Source of the DNA: Drancourtella massiliensis
GTDB taxonomy: Bacteria > Bacillota > Clostridia > Lachnospirales > Lachnospiraceae
NCBI RefSeq assembly: GCF_016900655.1
Contig: NZ_JACJKH010000020.1
Coordinates: forward strand, 1 to 64,000
Length of the DNA stretch: 64,000 nt
Reading direction: 5' to 3'
The translations under genes and the position numbers were made by a program. Below the pieces are notes generated by a model. It saw nothing but the letters and a program-made list of their open reading frames with translations. It ran no database searches and was not told the origin of the DNA. This document shows, piece by piece, positions 53,542 to 61,598 of the stretch; within the stretch, counting starts at the first letter, position 1, and every line of letters begins with the position of its first letter.

Positions 53542-54084
53542 TCATTCGCTTAATATTCTCACCAGATTTTTATATCGCTCAGAGTTCTCTTCCACATCTT
53601 TTCTGGTAACACTATAATACCTGTAAAGGTCTTTGACGATCTCCTCTCCCTGTTTCCATGTTTTCCGGTTACCCTGATGAGAAATGTTCAGGATATTCCA
53701 ATAAAAATCAACCGCCATCTCAATTTCTTCATTTCCTTTCCGTATTTCATACAAATGAAAATCCATCGGTAGTTCATCCTCTGGATCGGGTCTTTTCAGA
53801 AATACAAGTCCTTCTTTGTGCGACCTGCGTACCTCTATAAAATTCCTTGCATCAGAGGTTAACTCCACTGCATGATACTTTGCCTTGGCATATCGTATCA
53901 CTTCTTCCATGCTATGCGGATTTACCGTAATTGTTTTTTTGATCTTTTTCTGCTTTCTTTGATTTCGCCAGTCTTTGAACCATTCTATCAACGACAGCCT
54001 TTTTCTTTTTCCTGCAAGGAAGATACTTGTAGGTCCGTCCGCTCCGCTCAGAATTACCACATTTTTTCTTCTTTTGGTCTTCAT
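53542..54084 (-). CDS. unrecognised protein with GADGPTSIFLAGK motif
   Basis: About 180 residues from the ATG at 54084 behind AGGAGGAGAG. Near the N terminus it carries VVILSGADGPTSIFLAGKRK, a motif also seen in the beta subunit of sodium-pumping decarboxylases (OadB) and in many short Clostridia proteins often annotated after it. No membrane helices follow, so it is not a pump subunit. The rest (HSMEEVIRYAKAKYHAVELT, MAVDFYWNILNISHQGNRKT) is soluble and unrecognised. Confidence 0.6.
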   Translation of the reverse strand: MKTKRRKNVVILSGADGPTSIFLAGKRKRLSLIEWFKDWRNQRKQKKIKKTITVNPHSMEEVIRYAKAKYHAVELTSDARNFIEVRRSHKEGLVFLKRPDPEDELPMDFHLYEIRKGNEEIEMAVDFYWNILNISHQGNRKTWKQGEEIVKDLYRYYSVTRKDVEENSERYKNLVRILSE

Positions 54085-54109
54085 CTCTCCTCCTGCTTTC
54101 CTACCGGAT

Positions 54110-54214
54110 TTAAAGTTCAAGATTTTTTAATTTATTCACTGTACTCCCTGTTTTCAGTACAGATTCCAGATATTGCAAATCATTTTCTGCAATATCTATA
54201 TAGGTATTTTTTAT
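54110..54214 (-). pseudogene. remnant of a HEPN-domain toxin gene
   Basis: Directly after the nucleotidyltransferase gene a 34-codon frame reads IKNTYIDIAENDLQYLESVL, a good match to the start of HEPN domains, then stops at 54110. The first codon is ATA where an ATG would be expected; it overlaps the upstream stop as AGATAA, one base from the usual AGATGA coupling. The RX4-6H catalytic part is gone, so the toxin is dead. Confidence 0.6.
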
Positions 54215-54579
54215 CTTTCTATCACCTCCAAAATTAATTTTTTATCTTTCTCTACTTCTCTTTGAAAAACCTGACTGGACAGACATCCTTCTTCATAAGT
54301 AAACAGCACATCCGTCCTTACACCATCCAAGTCCTCGTCTAATGTCCATCGAACATCTGCCTTTAATGACCTGTCCATGAGCTGAGTTTTCGTTACAATC
54401 AGGAGGTCGATATCACTGCTGCTTCGAACTTCCCCTCTGGCGCAGCTTCCAAAAAGATATATTTTTTTCAATCCTGGGATTTCCGCTTTTATCAGGTAGT
54501 TCAGGTCGCTTTCCAGTTTCTTTTGAAACCTTACTGGAAGTTTTTCATATTCTTTTTTGTATACTTTTACCTGTTTCAA
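54211..54579 (-). CDS. minimal nucleotidyltransferase (MNT) antitoxin-like protein
   Basis: A 122-residue nucleotidyltransferase-fold protein: LKKIYLFGSCARGEVRSSSD then IDLLIVTKTQ has the GS-x9-DxD core of MNT proteins, which inactivate HEPN RNase toxins by adding AMP. The core is intact (Gly-Ser and both Asp). Its former partner survives only as the fragment that follows. It may be a retained, orphan antitoxin. Confidence 0.82.
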   Translation of the reverse strand: MKQVKVYKKEYEKLPVRFQKKLESDLNYLIKAEIPGLKKIYLFGSCARGEVRSSSDIDLLIVTKTQLMDRSLKADVRWTLDEDLDGVRTDVLFTYEEGCLSSQVFQREVEKDKKLILEVIER

Positions 54580-54678
54580 AAAACAACCTCCGATCCATCA
54601 TACTATCAACTGACGTTTCTAATATTATATCATCCAGGCTTCGGACTGTCATTTCTTTTTGCCAAATCAAAAGCACAA

Positions 54679-54705
54679 AAGGAACGCCCCGACGAAGCGT
54701 TCCTT
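54679..54705 (-). terminator. terminator after the tocopherol-cyclase-like fragment
   Basis: AAGGAACGC/GCGTTCCTT with a nine-base loop, followed on the minus strand by TTGTGCTTTTG. It ends the transcript of the decayed FAD/Rieske and cyclase-like genes. Confidence 0.65.
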
Positions 54706-54755
54706 AATGACTATAAAATAATTTTCTTCTCAAGCTCCTGTTTTTCGTTCAAATT

Positions 54756-54998
54756 CTATTGCCGCACAATTCGGATTCCTTTTCTGGAAAACAGGTTTTC
54801 GCCAATCTTCATGCTTCCTTTTTCCCTGTTGATTCGAAACTCCTGAATCGGAAATGTTCTGTAATAGCTTTCGTTTTTTGTAATAACCTGAATCGAACAG
54901 GATACTTCTGTTTCTGACAAATGTACAGCCGGAATAACAGCCATGCTCCCGTCTTCTCCCTGACACCTAAAATACCATCCGTAAAAATAATTATTCAT
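54756..54998 (-). pseudogene. N-terminal fragment of a tocopherol-cyclase-like protein
   Basis: An 80-residue frame (MNNYFYGWYFRCQGEDGSMA, VIPAVHLSETEVSCSIQVIT) matches the start of the tocopherol cyclase-like/CrtC-type family, which in Firmicutes is about 320 residues and of unknown role. It stops at 54756; a further short stretch in another frame (NCAAIEFERKTGA, to 54730) suggests a frameshift, and the rest of the gene is missing before the terminator. The start overlaps the end of the FAD/Rieske remnant by eight bases. Confidence 0.6.
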
Positions 54999-55506
54999 AT
55001 TGAATTCCCTCCTGTGCCGGACCGTCTAACAGATTTCCTCTGACATCAAACCTGGAACCGTGGCACGGGCAGTCCCAGGACTGTTCATCCGGATTCCACG
55101 TCAATTCACATCCCAGGTGCGGGCAGACAATATCTACTTTGAACATTTCCCCTTCCTCTGATTTGTACACTCCCATCTTCCCCTGAGATGTCTCAACTAT
55201 GGCCCCGTACCCTCGCTTCAGCACATTTGCAGTTTCTTCCGGCTCTTCTCCTTTTTTCTCAAGAAATGTATGACAGAACAATCCATGCTGAACCGTAATT
55301 TTAGCAGTGGTATTTTTCGTCTGTCCCTGACCGATCTGATCCGCCTCCAGAACAACGGTACGGACTCCGGCCTGTTCCAGCTGCCATGCAGTCAGAATCC
55401 CCGCCATTCCTCCGCCGATTACAGCCACATCCGCCTCTATCTGCCTGTCCAAAGCCGGCCTTTTTTCTCGATGATTACAGGTCTGAGTCCATATCGATTC
55501 CATCAT
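54991..55506 (-). pseudogene. FAD oxidoreductase-Rieske gene shortened by an in-frame deletion
   Basis: The frame is open for 171 residues. Residues 1-85 are the N terminus of a DAO-type FAD oxidoreductase (VAVIGGGMAGILTAWQLEQA, TTAKITVQHGL). Residues 90-171 are the C-terminal Rieske domain of the same family (CPHLGC at 128, CPCHGSRF at 146). Intact relatives have about 480-510 residues, so some 300 residues between the two have been lost without changing the frame (junction near 55250). The substrate-binding domain is gone. The Rieske part has all its ligands and could still bind a [2Fe-2S] cluster. Confidence 0.75.
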
Positions 55507-55607
55507 TCGCCTCCTGAATCCTTTTACTCATAAGATTTCCAGGAGGAAAAGATTTCATACTTGTTCTTTATTTTTCCTACCAGAAATTCCGGCTTAAGAA
55601 CAAAAAA

Positions 55608-55642
55608 GAACATGGTACAGATATCATCCTGCATCCATGTTC
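55608..55642 (-). terminator. terminator of the DUF3795 transcript
   Basis: GAACATGG/CCATGTTC, with on the minus strand a TTTTTTG tail, 11 bases after the stop codon of the DUF3795 gene. Confidence 0.7.
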
Positions 55643-55652
55643 TCTTTCCATC

Positions 55653-56123
55653 CTATTTCCCACTATTCATTCCAAAAGCATCACACAGTATTGCGCTTTT
55701 ATATATGATAATTTCAGGATCTGTACCATTGCAGCCGTATTCGCATACAAGCAGATAAGATTCATCCGCGACAATTCCATAGCAGCGGTCCGAACCAGGC
55801 CTTTCGATCTGATTTCCCAAATAGATTTTCTTATCTTCAAGCAATTTTACAGACTGACCATTTGCGAGCGGGTATTCCAAATTCACAAAAAAGCCATTCA
55901 ATAAATGAAGCTCTTTTACTTCAAGCCCCTCTATTCCTAATGCATGGAATTCCGAGATCAGTGTATCTTTTAACTTCAAAAACTCTTCCTGTCCACCACG
56001 TTTAATACATTCAGCAGCAATGCATGTTCCGCCAAAAGGATGTCCGTCTACTTTTTGGCATCCGCCACATTCTTCTCTTCTGCTGCATTCCTTGCAACAG
56101 TCCAAACCACAAATTGAACACAT
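55653..56123 (-). CDS. DUF3795 domain-containing protein
   Basis: A 156-residue cytoplasmic protein with a Cys-rich N terminus (MCSICGLDCCKECSRREECG, GCQKVDGHPFGGTCIAAECI) typical of DUF3795 proteins, which may bind a metal or Fe-S cluster. The remainder (GIEGLEVKELHLLNGFFVNL, EYGCNGTDPEIIIYKSAI) is not assigned. GGAGGCA precedes the start. Confidence 0.72.
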   Translation of the reverse strand: MCSICGLDCCKECSRREECGGCQKVDGHPFGGTCIAAECIKRGGQEEFLKLKDTLISEFHALGIEGLEVKELHLLNGFFVNLEYPLANGQSVKLLEDKKIYLGNQIERPGSDRCYGIVADESYLLVCEYGCNGTDPEIIIYKSAILCDAFGMNSGK

Positions 56124-56193
56124 AAAATGCCTCCATCTATGCTCATTTCATCTGACTTACTTTTTCCGCCATTCACATGTGCCATATAATTGA

Positions 56194-56613
56194 TCAGTAT
56201 CCCCATGTGAGTAATTCCCAGTCTTCCTTTCCACTTCTTGCCAGATACCATTGCCATCCTGTATAATCCTGATCCGGATTCCATGCACCACTATCTTTCT
56301 TTGGGGAATGAAAAACAGATTCAAAAACAATACACTCACTAAAATCCGCACCATCTTTTAATTCATTACAATAAGAAAGTTCTTCTTCTGCCCGTTTATC
56401 ATCCGTATATGACACCGAAAGAAGCTTTGCTCCTTTCCAGGTTTTGAATTCTTCTTTTATTTTTTGAATTGCAGAATCCATATCTTCCCGCGAATATATC
56501 GAAGATTGTCCATAATCAATCTGTACTTTACTTACATCCCCTCCGTTACTGCATCCCTGCAAAAGCAACAGGATCAAAAAAACAATCCCAAATCTTTTTC
56601 TCTTAAATAGCAT
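56194..56613 (-). CDS. secreted lipoprotein, unknown function
   Basis: A 139-residue lipoprotein: signal peptide with lipobox FLILLLLQGC (Cys about 21). The mature part (YGQSSIYSREDMDSAIQKIK, EEFKTWKGAKLLSVSYTDD, YTGWQWYLARSGKEDWELLT then WGY) matches a Lachnospiraceae family of unknown role whose members share the final GWQWYLAR...WELLTWGY block. AAGGAG precedes the start. Confidence 0.8.
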   Translation of the reverse strand: MLFKRKRFGIVFLILLLLQGCSNGGDVSKVQIDYGQSSIYSREDMDSAIQKIKEEFKTWKGAKLLSVSYTDDKRAEEELSYCNELKDGADFSECIVFESVFHSPKKDSGAWNPDQDYTGWQWYLARSGKEDWELLTWGY

Positions 56614-56626
56614 GGTCTTTCTCCTT

Positions 56627-57187
56627 TCAGTTTGCCTGCTTAGCGGTCACTTTTTCCTGTTCTTCTACATACCTGATAAATTCCGGTGTTTTTGACCAGT
56701 ACCTGATTCCCCAGTTTTCAAAGTTCCACTCTTCCATATAGGCATTACATTCGTAATCTACATAGTACAAAATCCCGTCCTGCAGGATAAAATTAGTCGG
56801 GAAATAATCAATATTGATTTCTTCCCTGTAGAGAAGCCTGCACATCTTATTCACCTGTTCCAGACAAGTGTCAGGAAGACAGCCCTTTCTCACCATTTCA
56901 AATACTGTATCTCCGGCAATATATTCTTTTACAATTCTCTCTTTCTCTCTGTCAACATCCAGCATTTCAGGAATCATTATTCCAATTTCCTTCAACCGCT
57001 TATAGTCCCTAATCTCCACTTCCAGTTTATCGCCAAACCTATAATAGGAACACGGCTCATGATGAATCTGTTTTACCACTACTTCATGTTTCCCGTCTGA
57101 TGCCAGGTAGGAATATCCGCCTTTACCTTTTCCCAGAAGTTTGATCACTTCATATGTTTTTTCATTTACATCCAGTATTTTGTCCAT
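56627..57187 (-). CDS. small protein-kinase/APH-fold protein
   Basis: A 186-residue protein with the kinase plan in miniature: a glycine-rich loop (VIKLLGKGKGGYSYLASDG), the ATP Lys in HEVVVKQIHHEP, a catalytic-loop-like NIDYFPTNFILQDG and a metal-binding VDYECNAY in place of DFG. It is shorter than aminoglycoside phosphotransferases and resembles RIO/APH-like predicted kinases of gut Firmicutes. Substrate unknown. Confidence 0.65.
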   Translation of the reverse strand: MDKILDVNEKTYEVIKLLGKGKGGYSYLASDGKHEVVVKQIHHEPCSYYRFGDKLEVEIRDYKRLKEIGIMIPEMLDVDREKERIVKEYIAGDTVFEMVRKGCLPDTCLEQVNKMCRLLYREEINIDYFPTNFILQDGILYYVDYECNAYMEEWNFENWGIRYWSKTPEFIRYVEEQEKVTAKQAN

Positions 57188-57222
57188 ACACTTTTGCTCT
57201 CCTTTTTAGGGGCCTATCCTGT

Positions 57223-57642
57223 CTAAATTTCCTTGATCAGAAACAGTTCCATCGGCTGTGCATAGGCAGGAATATCAATCACAAACCCTCCACAGTCTTT
57301 GTATCCAAGTTTCCGGTAAAAGTGCTGTGCCGTTTCGTCCACCTGCGTGGATGTTAACAGCATACCATATCCCTGCCGTTTCATGTCCTGCTCCCAGTAC
57401 TCCATCAGCTGTTTTCCATATCCTTTTCTCTGATACTCTTCTTCGATAAAAAGAAGCGTACAAAACGGCGTATTGTCCCAGAACAGATTATATCTTAAAA
57501 GTCCGATTGGTTTATCGTTCAAGCATAGAATATAGGCCCTCTTTGTCTGCACCTTATGTTCAAATTCCGATTCCGGCATATGCTGGTCAACACTAAACCA
57601 ATATTCTTTATCGGAGTATTCCGCGTATCTGATTTTCACCAT
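57223..57642 (-). CDS. GNAT family N-acetyltransferase
   Basis: A 139-residue acetyltransferase: LCTLLFIEEEYQRKGYGKQL (the acetyl-CoA loop RKGYGKQL), preceded by PIGLLRYNLFWDNTPF and followed by LTSTQVDETAQHFYRKLGYK. It abuts the SdpI-like gene by three bases; acceptor unknown. Confidence 0.88.
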   Translation of the reverse strand: MVKIRYAEYSDKEYWFSVDQHMPESEFEHKVQTKRAYILCLNDKPIGLLRYNLFWDNTPFCTLLFIEEEYQRKGYGKQLMEYWEQDMKRQGYGMLLTSTQVDETAQHFYRKLGYKDCGGFVIDIPAYAQPMELFLIKEI

Positions 57643-57644
57643 TC

Positions 57645-58031
57645 TTATCCCTCCTGCTTTCTGTTCCCGTTCTTGTCAAACATGTGCTTCAGCGCCCTTT
57701 CCGTCGGCCAGATCGGTCCTACCAGAAAAATCATCTGGATCACGCAGAGAATTCCTCCGGCTGTTCCAATTGCATCTTCTGATTTTCCAATTACGAACAG
57801 CATGACAAGAATGGAAGGTAGCAGTAATATACTTCCGCAAATATACCAGAGTTTTCCAAAATAGTTGTGGGCAAATGTCCATGTATCTCTGTTTTTCATA
57901 GACCGCTTTGTGCGGTAGCCAAACGCCGCATTGATCTCTTTCGGCGCTTTTTTCTGAAAATATCTTCCAAAGCCAATCATGGTAAGAGGCATCCACAGAG
58001 TCATCAGAAACATAAAAATCCAGAATCCCAT
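57645..58031 (-). CDS. SdpI family membrane protein
   Basis: A 128-residue membrane protein with three helices. INAAFGYRTKRSMKNRDTWT then FAHNYFGKLW is the SdpI signature. Bacillus SdpI protects against the SdpC killing toxin and controls its repressor; no toxin gene is seen here, and most family members have no known partner. Confidence 0.85.
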   Translation of the reverse strand: MGFWIFMFLMTLWMPLTMIGFGRYFQKKAPKEINAAFGYRTKRSMKNRDTWTFAHNYFGKLWYICGSILLLPSILVMLFVIGKSEDAIGTAGGILCVIQMIFLVGPIWPTERALKHMFDKNGNRKQEG

Positions 58032-58037
58032 ACAACT

Positions 58038-58556
58038 TTATTCCTTTCGTTTCCATTCATAAGAAGGATGATATAATCCGGTTGGTTCATAAAATTCATC
58101 CCCGGTATATTGAAAGCCAAGTTTTCCAAGAACTTTTTGGGAGGCTTTGTTATCCGGATGATGTCCCGCAAACAATCTTTCCGCTCCAAGGCTGGTGCAC
58201 GCATACTCCATCACTGCCGTCGCCGCTTCCGTTGCAAACCCCTGCCCCCAGAACTTTGGACGTAAATGGAAGCCAATTTCATATGTCTTTTCCTTATAGG
58301 GCCTCAAACCGCAGCATCCAATCAGTTCCTTCGATGCGAGCTCAAAGATCGGCCAATACTGAACATGGTAGATACTGTTACGTTCTATCTCACTCTTCAG
58401 GCGGTTTTCTATTTCCTCCTGACGAAATATCCCGCTGGCACAGATAAACCTTGTCACCTCAGAGTCACCCCATAACAGTTTCGCCAGTTCGATATCTTCC
58501 GCTTCCCATTCTGAAAAGCCGATTCTCTTAGTTTTCATGAAAAAATCTCTTTCCAT
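58038..58556 (-). CDS. GNAT family N-acetyltransferase (RimJ/RimL-like)
   Basis: A 172-residue acetyltransferase of the RimJ/L type: WGDSEVTRFICASGIFRQEE, IGCCGLRPYKEKTYEIGFHL then RPKFWGQGFATEAATAVMEY (acetyl-CoA loop) and LFAGHHPDNKASQKVLGKLG. It ends seven bases before the SdpI gene. The acceptor could be a protein N terminus or a small molecule. Confidence 0.9.
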   Translation of the reverse strand: MERDFFMKTKRIGFSEWEAEDIELAKLLWGDSEVTRFICASGIFRQEEIENRLKSEIERNSIYHVQYWPIFELASKELIGCCGLRPYKEKTYEIGFHLRPKFWGQGFATEAATAVMEYACTSLGAERLFAGHHPDNKASQKVLGKLGFQYTGDEFYEPTGLYHPSYEWKRKE

Positions 58557-58600
58557 CTTTCCTCTCCAAACTACTTATCAAAACTGATACTCGATCGTTT

Positions 58601-59182
58601 TCATTTGCAATTCTGATCTGCATCGCTTTTTTCCTCCGAAGATATCCGCCGATATGTTTCTACAATTACTTTTGCGTTCTTTTCCAGTGAATCTTCTCCA
58701 TTGAGTTTCAGCACCGGACACCCTATCTGATTCAGCCATAACTCATGCTGGCTTTTGTTACAGGATGCCGCATTCCCGTCATAATTTGCTGCGTCATTCA
58801 GGAACTGTTGATGTTCCTCGTACATATCTCCGCCAGGCAGAATACGGTCACCAAACTCTTCTTGTTCTCTTTCATGAATACGTTTTACACGGACTTTTGC
58901 ATCTGCGGTCAGGTAAACTGCCAGAAGAAACATGGGATCGAAGTACTCATGAAAACTGTTCATGGAACCGGCCATAACAAATTCCTGCGCTTTTTGTACC
59001 GCTTCCATAAGATTACGGATTTTTTCCTCTTTTGAATACATGACCGAATATGGCTTTTCCGTATCATTCCGCCAAATATATTCATCAATATCCAGAAAAG
59101 CAATCTCCATTTTGTCGGCAACATACTTGCCCAACGTCGTTTTTCCCGATCCTGCCGGGCCAAGAATAATCATTCCATGCAT
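58601..59182 (-). CDS. P-loop kinase-like protein (shikimate/adenylate kinase type)
   Basis: A 193-residue P-loop protein: Walker A MIILGPAGSGKTTLGKYVAD, then IAFLDIDEYIWRNDTEKPYS and a lid region VRVKRIHEREQEEFGDRILP. The fold is that of small-molecule kinases. GSMNSFHEYFDPMFLLAVYL resembles the substrate side of predicted kinases from Firmicutes. Substrate unknown. Confidence 0.78.
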   Translation of the reverse strand: MHGMIILGPAGSGKTTLGKYVADKMEIAFLDIDEYIWRNDTEKPYSVMYSKEEKIRNLMEAVQKAQEFVMAGSMNSFHEYFDPMFLLAVYLTADAKVRVKRIHEREQEEFGDRILPGGDMYEEHQQFLNDAANYDGNAASCNKSQHELWLNQIGCPVLKLNGEDSLEKNAKVIVETYRRISSEEKSDADQNCK

Positions 59183-59207
59183 GATAATAATCCGCCTTTC
59201 AGTTCAT

Positions 59208-59372
59208 CTATTTCTTCCCTTTCCCTTTAAAATCCGGCATACATCCAAACGCTACACCCAGGCATAACCCTAATGCCAGATTGTCGAATAACAGACCAAA
59301 TGAAAGTCCAAGACAAAGTCCAATGGCGAGTTTATTATTCTCTTTATTATCATCGGATTTTTTATTCTTCAC
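59208..59372 (-). CDS. small hydrophobic glycine-rich protein
   Basis: About 54 residues from a GTG at 59372 that has AAGGAGG at the right distance; an upstream GTG at 59399 is also open. A basic N terminus is followed by Gly/Leu-rich LAIGLCLGLSFGLLFDNLAL then GLCLGVAFGCMPDF, with two copies of a (A)LGLCLG motif that could form a glycine-zipper membrane hairpin. Function unknown; resembles short 'glycine zipper' proteins. Confidence 0.55.
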   Translation of the reverse strand: MKNKKSDDNKENNKLAIGLCLGLSFGLLFDNLALGLCLGVAFGCMPDFKGKGKK

Positions 59373-59433
59373 AGATTTTCCCTCCTTCACTTCTGCCACT
59401 GTTCCGCATCTTTTCTTCCAGTTCTATTTTTTA

Positions 59434-59826
59434 TTATTCTTCCTGCTGTCCTTCTCTTTGGAAAGATAGATATCTTGTTCCCTGAAAAGAGAGCTTCCCC
59501 TGATCCCTTTCCACCAGCATTCCATATTCGCTTCCGCTGACCGAAAACTCCATCCTGTCTCCGCTCTCCACTTGAAAAGTGACGTAATAGATCGTGTTGG
59601 AAGCAACATGAGCGGTATGGTTTACATTTGCATGATGATGATAAGACACATCAGAACGTTTTGCGACCACAACAGCCGACACTGTCAGTCTGGGAGAGTT
59701 GTTATTTTTATTCCAGGTGCTAAGTCCTTTTACTGCCATGACAACAAATGATCCAATCACCAGAATAAAAACAATAGCAAACATGCCTTCAAATAATCCA
59801 TATGCTGTATCAAATTCTGTATACAT
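59434..59826 (-). CDS. DUF2500 domain-containing protein
   Basis: About 130 residues from the ATG at 59826, which follows AGAGGGAAG. One N-terminal membrane helix (GMFAIVFILVIGSFVVMAVK), then an extracytoplasmic beta domain: SPRLTVSAVVVAKRSDVSYH, NTIYYVTFQVESGDRMEFSV and VERDQGKLSFQGTRYLSFQR. The pattern is that of DUF2500, a small membrane-linked family without known function. Confidence 0.82.
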   Translation of the reverse strand: MYTEFDTAYGLFEGMFAIVFILVIGSFVVMAVKGLSTWNKNNNSPRLTVSAVVVAKRSDVSYHHHANVNHTAHVASNTIYYVTFQVESGDRMEFSVSGSEYGMLVERDQGKLSFQGTRYLSFQREGQQEE

Positions 59827-59863
59827 CTTCTTCCCTCTTTCTGTATAAATAAACTTTTCCCTG

Positions 59864-60505
59864 TTACCGTTTTCCCACCCACTCAAGGAGGAATTCATCT
59901 ACATACTCATGCATAAACCTGTCCCGGTGCTCTGCAATTTCTTTTGCAGTCGAGGTATTCAAAAGCTCTTTTAAGCGAAAAAGCTTCTCATAAAAATGGT
60001 TTATGGTTGTTGAGATATGCTTTCTGTATTCGTCTCTTGTCATATTCAGAGACGGTTCTATCTCAGGATCATACATGGCTCTATTATGATTTCCGCCATA
60101 GGAAAAGGCACGTGCAATACCGATTGCCCCGATAGCATCAATTCTGTCTGCATCCTGCACACACTTTCCTTCCAAACTCTGTGGTGTCACGGAATTTCCC
60201 TCATAAGAAACATCTTCAATGATGGTACAGACATCAGAAATAATTCTGTCATCTATGCCGCATTGTTTCATAAAAGAAACTGCATTTTCCTTTTCTTCAT
60301 AAGTATCCGGAGAAATTTTTCTGTCATCTACATCATGCAAAAGTGCCGCGAGGCGGACAACAACAAGATTCGCATGCTCTTTCCTGGCAATTTCTTCTGC
60401 CAGTTTATAGACCCTGAACGAATGCCAGTAATCATGTCCGCTGTAGTCATCAGCAAAATATTCTTTGATATACTGAATTGCTTTCTGAATCACAGCCTCT
60501 TCCAT
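59864..60505 (-). CDS. HD domain hydrolase (YedJ-like)
   Basis: A 213-residue HD hydrolase: DYSGHDYWHSFRVYKLAEEI, then VRLAALLHDVDDRKISPDTY (HD pair) and KCVQDADRIDAIGAIGIARA (final Asp). This is the YedJ/YpgQ class; relatives hydrolyse nucleotides. GGAGGCCC precedes the start. The 3' end overlaps the beginning of a longer reading of the DUF2500 gene, one reason to prefer the later start there. Confidence 0.9.
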   Translation of the reverse strand: MEEAVIQKAIQYIKEYFADDYSGHDYWHSFRVYKLAEEIARKEHANLVVVRLAALLHDVDDRKISPDTYEEKENAVSFMKQCGIDDRIISDVCTIIEDVSYEGNSVTPQSLEGKCVQDADRIDAIGAIGIARAFSYGGNHNRAMYDPEIEPSLNMTRDEYRKHISTTINHFYEKLFRLKELLNTSTAKEIAEHRDRFMHEYVDEFLLEWVGKR

Positions 60506-60525
60506 AAGCGGGCCTCCTTTTCCAA

Positions 60526-60936
60526 TCAGCCTGTGTAGGCATCGCTGGCATCTTTTTTGAAATTCTGTTTTTCAAGCCATTCCTTTTCTTCTTCCGTTTC
60601 CGGAATGTCAATTCTTTCAATCTTGAAGATCACCGGTCTTGTACCGTCGTTACAGCAGGCAATCATCATTCTGTCATCATTTGTCCAGTTGCGCATAATG
60701 GAGCCTCCCTGTAATGCGGTATACACATATCTGCTGATCGCATCCCATGCTTCACCACAGAATTTTCCGTTCATCAGATGATAGAAATCATCCTGTTCAT
60801 TTGTTCTTTTTAAGACATATGTATCCCCTTTCTTGAAAAACGGGCAAGGTCCTGATTTCGGATCAGCAAGATACTTCTCCTGATACTCAGGAAATACTTT
60901 TGTTTCTAATACTGTAATTTTACATTCATGCTGCAT
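60526..60936 (-). CDS. TIGR04076 family protein
   Basis: A 136-residue protein matching TIGR04076: CKITVLETKVFPEYQEKYLA, GPCPFFKKGDTYVLKR, CGEAWDAISRYVYTALQGGS and MIACCNDGTRPVIFKIERID. The family is widespread in anaerobes and unassigned; conserved Cys residues suggest metal or redox chemistry. AGGAGA precedes the start. Confidence 0.85.
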   Translation of the reverse strand: MQHECKITVLETKVFPEYQEKYLADPKSGPCPFFKKGDTYVLKRTNEQDDFYHLMNGKFCGEAWDAISRYVYTALQGGSIMRNWTNDDRMMIACCNDGTRPVIFKIERIDIPETEEEKEWLEKQNFKKDASDAYTG

Positions 60937-61151
60937 CGCTTTTATCTCCTGTTCTTTATAAATTTGGATTTCCTTTTCTGATTTATATTCACTATTATAC
61001 CATCCATCATGCAGATAAACATCCTCTTTTTACAACAGAAAGCAGGAGAGCAGACCAGACTGTCCGCTCCCTTATAATGTTTCTATTCTTCTTTTTTTAT
61101 GTTCTGTCCGGCCCACTGCTCTGCAGTGCGGAGCATCTGCTATCCGGTTTT
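60937..61151. other. intergenic region without clear genes
   Basis: AT-rich spacer between the TIGR04076 gene start and the decayed nucleoside hydrolase. I see no clear gene or strong hairpin. Confidence 0.45.
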
Positions 61152-61517
61152 CTACTGTCCGATTTGAAGCAGTACATATTCCTCCGGATTCAAGGCTTTC
61201 TCTTTTGACCCCAGATACGCAAAAGTCTGAGCCATCACTTTTTGCGAACGCAGAACAAATCATTTCAACGCTTCCGCACCGTCCGGCGTCGGATAGACCG
61301 GAACCGGCTGCATCGTACTGTCAAGCCCTGTCACGATCGGGATCTCTTTCCCCACAGTCCTGCAGACTGCGTCAGCAACCGCCGCCCGTTTTTCCGGCTC
61401 ACCACAGACCGTTGTGATCCCAATCAGATCACACTGCGGCTCTTTCAATAAGTAGGCAAGGCATATCGCATCATCAATATCTCCACCAATATCTGTATCC
61501 AGTAAATTTTTTTCCAT
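61152..61517 (-). pseudogene. truncated nucleoside hydrolase with in-frame TGA
   Basis: The first 85 residues are the start of an inosine/uridine-preferring nucleoside hydrolase: [20 protein letters not shown] (calcium-binding DxDxxxDD) and [20 protein letters not shown]. It then ends at a TGA (61260); intact enzymes have about 310 residues. Reading through the TGA gives 35 further residues (VMAQTFAYLGSKEKALNPEE ...) to a TAG at 61152 that do not look like nucleoside hydrolase, so most of the gene was probably deleted. AGGAG precedes the start. Confidence 0.7.
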
Positions 61518-61598
61518 TTTTTAATCTTCTCCTGTATTTTAATCATTGATACAAGAGTGTATTGAAATTCCCATGAGCCCCCTCCTTAAATATCATTT

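Noticed and set aside
53542-54084. Subunit of a sodium-pumping decarboxylase
   Set aside because: Apart from the short GADGPTS motif the protein lacks membrane helices and any similarity to OadB.
56627-57187. Aminoglycoside resistance gene
   Set aside because: Only a weak kinase plan is visible, the protein is shorter than APH enzymes, and nothing indicates drug substrates.
57645-58031. SdpABC-type cannibalism toxin-immunity locus
   Set aside because: Only the SdpI-like protein is present; no SdpA, SdpB or SdpC candidate was found nearby.
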